NCBI GenBank assembly: GCA_938041705.1
Contig: CALISP010000279.1
Location: forward strand, 1 to 10,252
Source of the DNA: an uncultured Cocleimonas sp.
GTDB taxonomy: Bacteria; Pseudomonadota; Gammaproteobacteria; Thiotrichales; Thiotrichaceae
Reading direction: 5' to 3'
DNA: 10,252 nucleotides
This document shows, one piece after another, positions 6,313 through 10,252 of this stretch (the first letter of the stretch is position 1; the number at the start of each line of letters is the position of its first letter). The position numbers and the translations under genes were made by a program. Under the pieces are notes generated by a model. It saw only the letters and a list, made by a program, of their open reading frames with translations, was not told the origin of the DNA and did not search any database.

Positions 6313-7110
6313 ATGAACACTAGCAATAAGGCAGCGAAACCTAGAGATCGAGGTATCCCACGCACATTAACGGTTAAGTCAGCATCTCAACTTACCCAAA
6401 ATATGCGTCGTATAACCTTGAAAGTAGATGCTACGGAATATTTCCCACCTAATTCAGAAGGTGCCTTCATGAAGCTACTGTTTGATGAAGAAGGTAAAGA
6501 TAAACCCACAATGAGGACCTATACATTATCGCAGCAACGTTCTGATTCGAATGAAGTTGATATAGATTTTATGATTCACACTGGTGAGGATGGAATTACC
6601 CATGGCATCGCAGCACCTTGGTCTTTGAAAGCTCAATCAGGCGATGTTATTTCCTTATTTGGACCTGGCCCAGCTAAATTTATTAATCTTAATGCGGATT
6701 CGTTTTTATTAGCAGCTGATATGACTGCGTTGCCGGCATTATCTGCAAACCTCAAATTACTACCAAAAAATGCCTCAGGAAAGGCCTTCATTGAAATCAT
6801 TAGCGAAGCTGATAAACAAGATTTAGTAAAGCCTAAAAATATCGAAATAACTTGGGTGATCAATGATAAACCTGGCTCTGATGCCTCTCCATTATTTCAT
6901 GCAATCAAACAATCTGATTGGCAGAAGGGACAGATATCTGTTTGGTCTGCGTGTGAATTTAAAACGATGAAGAAAATTCGACAGCATTTAAAAGTTGATC
7001 GTGAAGTCGAAAGATCACATCTGTATGTCTCTAGTTATTGGAAGAAAGGCAATACAGAAGAAGAACATAAAGCATTTAGAATGGAGGATAAAAAAGAAGC
7101 TCAAAAGTAA
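6313..7110 (+). CDS. Siderophore-interacting FAD reductase (ViuB/YqjH type)
   Basis: A 265-aa member of the siderophore-interacting protein family, whose known members (ViuB, YqjH) are cytosolic NAD(P)H-dependent flavin reductases that release iron from ferric siderophores. Domains in order are a FAD-binding barrel (about 15-125), with MRRITL (31-36), the FAD motif RTYT (68-71) and HGIAAPW-x-LKAQSGD, then a SIP pyridine-nucleotide domain with FLLAADMTALPAL (131-143) and the C-terminal signature YVSSYWKKGNTEEEH (238-252). In most relatives the segment before MKKIRQHL contains a GE pair; here it is ACEFKT (213-218). A ribosome binding site AAGGA precedes the ATG. Placement after the OYE flavoprotein suggests either an iron-reduction unit or an electron-transfer partner for that enzyme; no siderophore gene or clear Fur box is visible nearby. 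Confidence 0.87.
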   Translation: MNTSNKAAKPRDRGIPRTLTVKSASQLTQNMRRITLKVDATEYFPPNSEGAFMKLLFDEEGKDKPTMRTYTLSQQRSDSNEVDIDFMIHTGEDGITHGIAAPWSLKAQSGDVISLFGPGPAKFINLNADSFLLAADMTALPALSANLKLLPKNASGKAFIEIISEADKQDLVKPKNIEITWVINDKPGSDASPLFHAIKQSDWQKGQISVWSACEFKTMKKIRQHLKVDREVERSHLYVSSYWKKGNTEEEHKAFRMEDKKEAQK

Positions 7111-7112
7111 TC

Positions 7113-7138
7113 AAATAAGCCTTTTAAATATCTTATTT
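7113..7138. terminator. Possible weak bidirectional terminator
   Basis: Arms AAATAAG (7113-7119) and CTTATTT (7132-7138) flank a 12-nt loop, followed by T residues. The stem is AT-rich and overlaps the last codons of the minus-strand cytochrome. It occupies the whole 22-bp gap between two convergent genes, where a shared terminator would be expected. Weak on its own. Confidence 0.3.
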
Positions 7139-7774
7139 TTCAGGGCAAGGTGAACCTGCCACTCCCCAATTCAAAACATCATCAATATGCTTTTGCAAAG
7201 TGTAAGGCGCAGACTCTCTATTTCCACCTGGATTCCATCCCCATAAAACAGGTCCCTTAAGACTAGCATCATGCTGCAAATGCTCTGCTATTTGAAGGTA
7301 ACTCTCTCGACCACCGTTGCGTTTAGAATCTTTTAATTGCTCGCAAATTTCTTTAGATGATTTACCAAACCATTGAAACTCAACTGGTGCTAAAGACCAA
7401 GCAATCCCATATTGTGGAGGTGCATGATTAGCCGTTTCTAAGTTTTCACTTGTCAGATGACAGGTTGAACAAAGTAAGGTTTTAGCGCCTATTCTAGTTT
7501 CATCTGCGTGAATATTCATACCGTGTGGACGAGTCTTGCCATAACTTGGGCCTGACCACATTGGGATATTTTCTTTACCCACATGGCAATTCGCACAACG
7601 TGGATGTGAAGTCACTTCATAAACACGTTGCCAAGCCTGTAAACCTTGTTCAACACTAACCGAACCTTCAGCAGGTGGGGTAATCAACAGCTTTCCAGAT
7701 TCTGCATAAACCATAAGACTAAAAAATAAAGCAGAAGCACCAACGATTAATCTAGTTGTAGAGATAGTTTTCAT
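7133..7774 (-). CDS. Periplasmic two-CxxCH cytochrome c, isoquinoline 1-oxidoreductase-associated
   Basis: A 213-aa secreted c-type cytochrome. A Sec signal peptide (MKT..., hydrophobic 9-22, likely cut after VYA at 24) precedes HPRCANCH (heme 1, C60/C63/H64) and LCSTCH (heme 2, C102/C105/H106). Downstream features are WSLAPVEFQWFGKSSKEICEQLKD-x4-GG (126-155), VLWGWNPGG-x-RE and a terminal GSPCP with an unpaired Cys (C210). From memory this arrangement matches the small family annotated as isoquinoline 1-oxidoreductase subunit (Mll3835-like), which accompanies Mo hydroxylases. It starts 21 bp after the Mo-binding subunit and presumably accepts its electrons in the periplasm and passes them to the respiratory chain. 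A ribosome binding site AGGA lies about 10 nt before the ATG. The two CxxCH motifs are certain; the partner role is inference. Confidence 0.88.
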   Translation of the reverse strand: MKTISTTRLIVGASALFFSLMVYAESGKLLITPPAEGSVSVEQGLQAWQRVYEVTSHPRCANCHVGKENIPMWSGPSYGKTRPHGMNIHADETRIGAKTLLCSTCHLTSENLETANHAPPQYGIAWSLAPVEFQWFGKSSKEICEQLKDSKRNGGRESYLQIAEHLQHDASLKGPVLWGWNPGGNRESAPYTLQKHIDDVLNWGVAGSPCPEK

Positions 7775-7795
7775 AGTTAATAAATCCTATTTTCC

Positions 7796-10069
7796 TTACA
7801 CAAAGTCGATGTGTTTGTTCATCGGTAACTCACGAATACGTTTACCTGTCGCAGCAAATACTGCGTTAGCTAAGGCTGGGATTGATGGTGGAGTTCCTGG
7901 CTCTCCAACCCCAGAAATCTTCGGGTTATTTTCCAATATAGCGACTTCGATTTCGGGAACTTGATACATAAGCATTGCTGGATAATCATGAAAATTTGAC
8001 TGAGTAACCATTCCGTCTTCAAAGGTAATTTCACCACTGATGGCTGAAGTCAGTCCATAAATAATGCCAGATTGAATTTGTGCCTCGATATTACGTGGGT
8101 CTATTGCAACACCTACATCGACAGCACAATAAACCTTATCGATTTTGATACCTTTATCCGTCATACTGACATCAATAATCTGTGCTGTGTGTGCTCCAAA
8201 CGATAACGTATAAGCAAAGCCACGACCACCGCCATTTGCACTTTTACGACCTTTCCAGCCAGCCATTTCTGCCACTTTCTCAACGACCATATTTCCTGGA
8301 GGTGCTAATTTACCAAACATTTCTAAGCGCATAGCGACAGGGTCAATATTTTTACTTGATGCTAATTCATCCATGAAACTTTCATGGAGAAAACCATTAT
8401 AAGATGCACCTACTGAGCGCCAGAATCCAACAGGTATATCTAATTCAGGGGCATAAGTACGTATACGTACGTTTTCAATATCATCTGGTTGACCAGCCGT
8501 TCCTTCAGCTATTAAAGGATCTGGTCCAATTGCTGGAAATGGCGCACGCTTAGACATTGATAACATGATAGAAGGACTGGCAATTTGTACATCGAGTGCT
8601 AATGGTTTTTTATCACCCATAACACCTTTAAATCGCCCTATAGCGGCGGGACGATAAAAATCATGTCGCATGTCTTCTTCTCGACTCCATGTTACTTTTA
8701 CAGGCTTACCATCGGTTTGAGTTGCAACTTTATACGCAATGACAGCAAAATCACTTTCAGAACGTCTTCCAAACCCACCACCTAAGTAGGTAGTGTGGAT
8801 ATGGACTTTATCTTCTTCTAAACCATCGACTCCCATAATGAGATCGCGAAAACTAGTAGGTGCTTGAGCACCTGTCCAAATATCAGCTCGCCCATCTTTT
8901 ACCTGAGCAACTGCTGACATTGGTTCCATAGTGGAATGAGCTAAATGAGGCACACGATACTCTGCTTCGATCTGATCACCAGCATCTGCAAATATAAGTT
9001 CAACGTCACCTTTTTCATCAAAGCTTCCATTGGGTTCTGTCGCAAAACTATCTTCGTAGACTTTCATGATACCTGCGGTATCGGCTGGATAGCTCGCTGT
9101 ATCCCATTCAACTTCAATAGCATCCGCAGCTTTGAAAGCTCGCCATGTGTTGTTGGCAATAACCGCAAAGCCAGTCTCAACGCCATTGTTTTCGATTTTT
9201 ATTATTTTCTCAACACCGGGCATAGTTTCTGCTTTAGTGACATCCGAAGATTTAATACCTGCTCCAAATCTTGGACTCATTTTTACAGTGGCATGTAGCA
9301 TGCCTTCTTTTATGACGTCAATCGCAAATTCAGCCGAGCCGTTAGTTTTAGCTGGAATATCAATACGAGGGACTGATTTACCAATATAACGCCATTGTGA
9401 AGGATCTCTCAAGGGTGGATCTGAAGGTACTTCGATAGTAGCTGCTTTTACTGCCAACGCCGTGTATGAGAGTTTTTCACTATTATTCGGATTAATCACA
9501 TGACCATCTTCGGTCTTCAGCGTTGTAGCTTTTACACCCCACTCTTCAGCGGCTGCCAGAGTCAGAGCCAATCTTGCACTCGCACCTGCACTTCGCATTT
9601 TAATAAAACCATCGGGAGTTGACTGTGAACCACCGGTAATTTGTAAGCCTAAAAACTTAGCCGGAATATGAGAAAGGCTTCTAATTCTAGTCGCCATTGC
9701 ACCGTGGTCATACTGATGGCCAGCCAATGCTTCCAACATTATTCCAACGTAATAACTATTACTCGCTGGACCGTGTTCGGTCTTGATGGTTTTCCAATCT
9801 AAATCTAACTCTTCTGCAACCATCATTGCCAAGGTACTGTGGATTCCCTGACCCATTTCAGCGCGAGGTGTGATTACTGTAACCCCCTCTTGATCAATTT
9901 TAATGTAAGGATTTAAACTAGAAAAATCAGGCTCTAAAGCATCATCTCCATCCAAAAGCGGGTTAGGTAGTGCTTGTTTGTATTTGTAAGTACCAAATAA
10001 TACGCCACCTGTAATGGCTGTTGCGGCAACTAAAAAAGTTCTACGCGTAATTTTTCCTAGAGTACCCAT
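7796..10069 (-). CDS. Molybdopterin-binding large subunit, isoquinoline 1-oxidoreductase/periplasmic aldehyde oxidase type
   Basis: A 757-aa xanthine-oxidase-family Mo subunit of the IorB type, in which the two Mo-binding halves are permuted relative to classical xanthine dehydrogenase. A Tat signal, ITRRTFLVAATAITGG (7-22, twin Arg at 9-10), indicates export folded with its cofactor. Visible motifs are PRAEMGQGIHST (68-79), the partner-domain stretch RYIGKSVPRIDIPAKTNGSAEFAIDV (227-252), MEPMSAVAQ (381-389), TYLGGGFGRRSESDF (427-441, Mo cofactor binding), PVGFWRSVGASYNGFLHESFMDELA (546-570), AVDVGVAIDP (649-658) and the catalytic-Glu motif GVGEPGTPPS (E723). Length is normal for the family. 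The start lies 3 bp after the stop of the [2Fe-2S] subunit, so the two are coupled. Substrates of relatives include aldehydes and N-heterocycles; the one here is unknown. Confidence 0.93.
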   Translation of the reverse strand: MGTLGKITRRTFLVAATAITGGVLFGTYKYKQALPNPLLDGDDALEPDFSSLNPYIKIDQEGVTVITPRAEMGQGIHSTLAMMVAEELDLDWKTIKTEHGPASNSYYVGIMLEALAGHQYDHGAMATRIRSLSHIPAKFLGLQITGGSQSTPDGFIKMRSAGASARLALTLAAAEEWGVKATTLKTEDGHVINPNNSEKLSYTALAVKAATIEVPSDPPLRDPSQWRYIGKSVPRIDIPAKTNGSAEFAIDVIKEGMLHATVKMSPRFGAGIKSSDVTKAETMPGVEKIIKIENNGVETGFAVIANNTWRAFKAADAIEVEWDTASYPADTAGIMKVYEDSFATEPNGSFDEKGDVELIFADAGDQIEAEYRVPHLAHSTMEPMSAVAQVKDGRADIWTGAQAPTSFRDLIMGVDGLEEDKVHIHTTYLGGGFGRRSESDFAVIAYKVATQTDGKPVKVTWSREEDMRHDFYRPAAIGRFKGVMGDKKPLALDVQIASPSIMLSMSKRAPFPAIGPDPLIAEGTAGQPDDIENVRIRTYAPELDIPVGFWRSVGASYNGFLHESFMDELASSKNIDPVAMRLEMFGKLAPPGNMVVEKVAEMAGWKGRKSANGGGRGFAYTLSFGAHTAQIIDVSMTDKGIKIDKVYCAVDVGVAIDPRNIEAQIQSGIIYGLTSAISGEITFEDGMVTQSNFHDYPAMLMYQVPEIEVAILENNPKISGVGEPGTPPSIPALANAVFAATGKRIRELPMNKHIDFV

Positions 10070-10072
10070 GAC

Positions 10073-10252
10073 TTAAGCCTCTTTGATAGATTTGGCGGCA
10101 GCATGAATAGCAGCGCGTATTCTTGGGTAAGCACCACAACGGCAGATATTGCCTGACATTACTTGATCAATATCATCATCAGACGGATTGGGGTTGCTAC
10201 TAAGTAAAGCAGTCGCAGACATTATCTGACCTGACTGACAGTAACCACATTG
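10073..10252 (-). CDS. [2Fe-2S] small subunit of the Mo hydroxylase (5' end cut by window)
   Basis: The last 59 residues of an IorA/CoxS-type iron-sulfur subunit, reading off the right edge of the window. The sequence opens with [13 protein letters not shown], a CxxC, and continues to [18 protein letters not shown], a CxC; these four cysteines bind the proximal [2Fe-2S] cluster of the C-terminal helical domain. The plant-ferredoxin-type N-terminal domain (roughly 90-100 residues in the family) is outside the window. The stop codon TAA is 3 bp before the large-subunit ATG. It passes electrons from the Mo site toward the cytochrome encoded two genes down. In this family the small subunit lacks its own signal and is thought to be carried out with the Tat-bearing large subunit. 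Confidence 0.95.
   Translation of the reverse strand, partial: QCGYCQSGQIMSATALLSSNPNPSDDDIDQVMSGNICRCGAYPRIRAAIHAAAKSIKEA

Noticed and set aside
8945..9389. Plus-strand open frames within the Mo-subunit gene
   Set aside because: Antisense to a well-conserved enzyme subunit, with Cys/Phe-rich translations typical of shadow frames.

Overview
The window looks like chromosomal DNA of an AT-rich, Gram-negative marine gammaproteobacterium, probably Alteromonadales (Colwellia, Thalassotalea or Shewanella type). This is inferred from the low GC, the SO_0444-type metal permease with its MerR partner, the YebE-like DUF533 protein, and the Tat and c-type cytochrome systems. No tRNA, rRNA, insertion sequence, phage gene or CRISPR array is visible.

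Left block (1-2262, minus strand): an apparent operon of a ZntR-like MerR regulator, an SO_0444-type metal efflux permease that overlaps it by 4 bp, and a hydroxypyruvate-isomerase-like TIM-barrel gene cut by the window edge. A textbook MerR-type promoter lies before the regulator: a perfect 9+4+9 dyad in a 20-bp -35/-10 spacer. The regulator therefore probably activates its own operon when Zn/Cd/Pb-like ions are in excess. A degenerate copy of this element lies about 110 bp further upstream.

Middle block (2426-3916): a divergent gene encodes a protein with a long Gly-rich GDLLG-repeat N-terminus, a His/Cys cluster and a TerB/YebE-like (DUF533) C-terminal domain. A perfect 15-bp-stem bidirectional terminator separates it from a convergent 144-aa orphan gene of unknown function.

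Oxidoreductase pair (4223-7110, plus strand): a two-domain Old Yellow Enzyme/trimethylamine-dehydrogenase-type flavoprotein, resembling DgcA/N-methylproline demethylases, is followed after 47 bp by a siderophore-interacting (ViuB/YqjH-type) FAD reductase. One of the four usual Fe-S cysteines of the first enzyme is Met. A short C-tract repeat, (G)ACAC(C)nTACTTTT, occurs three times in the same orientation: before the orphan gene, between it and the flavoprotein, and between the flavoprotein and the reductase.

Right block (7133-10252, minus strand): a molybdenum hydroxylase operon of the isoquinoline 1-oxidoreductase/periplasmic aldehyde oxidase type. It runs from a [2Fe-2S] small subunit (partial) to a Tat-exported Mo-binding large subunit to a secreted two-CxxCH cytochrome c, a periplasmic electron path from substrate via Mo and Fe-S to heme. 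Its true substrate cannot be read from the sequence.
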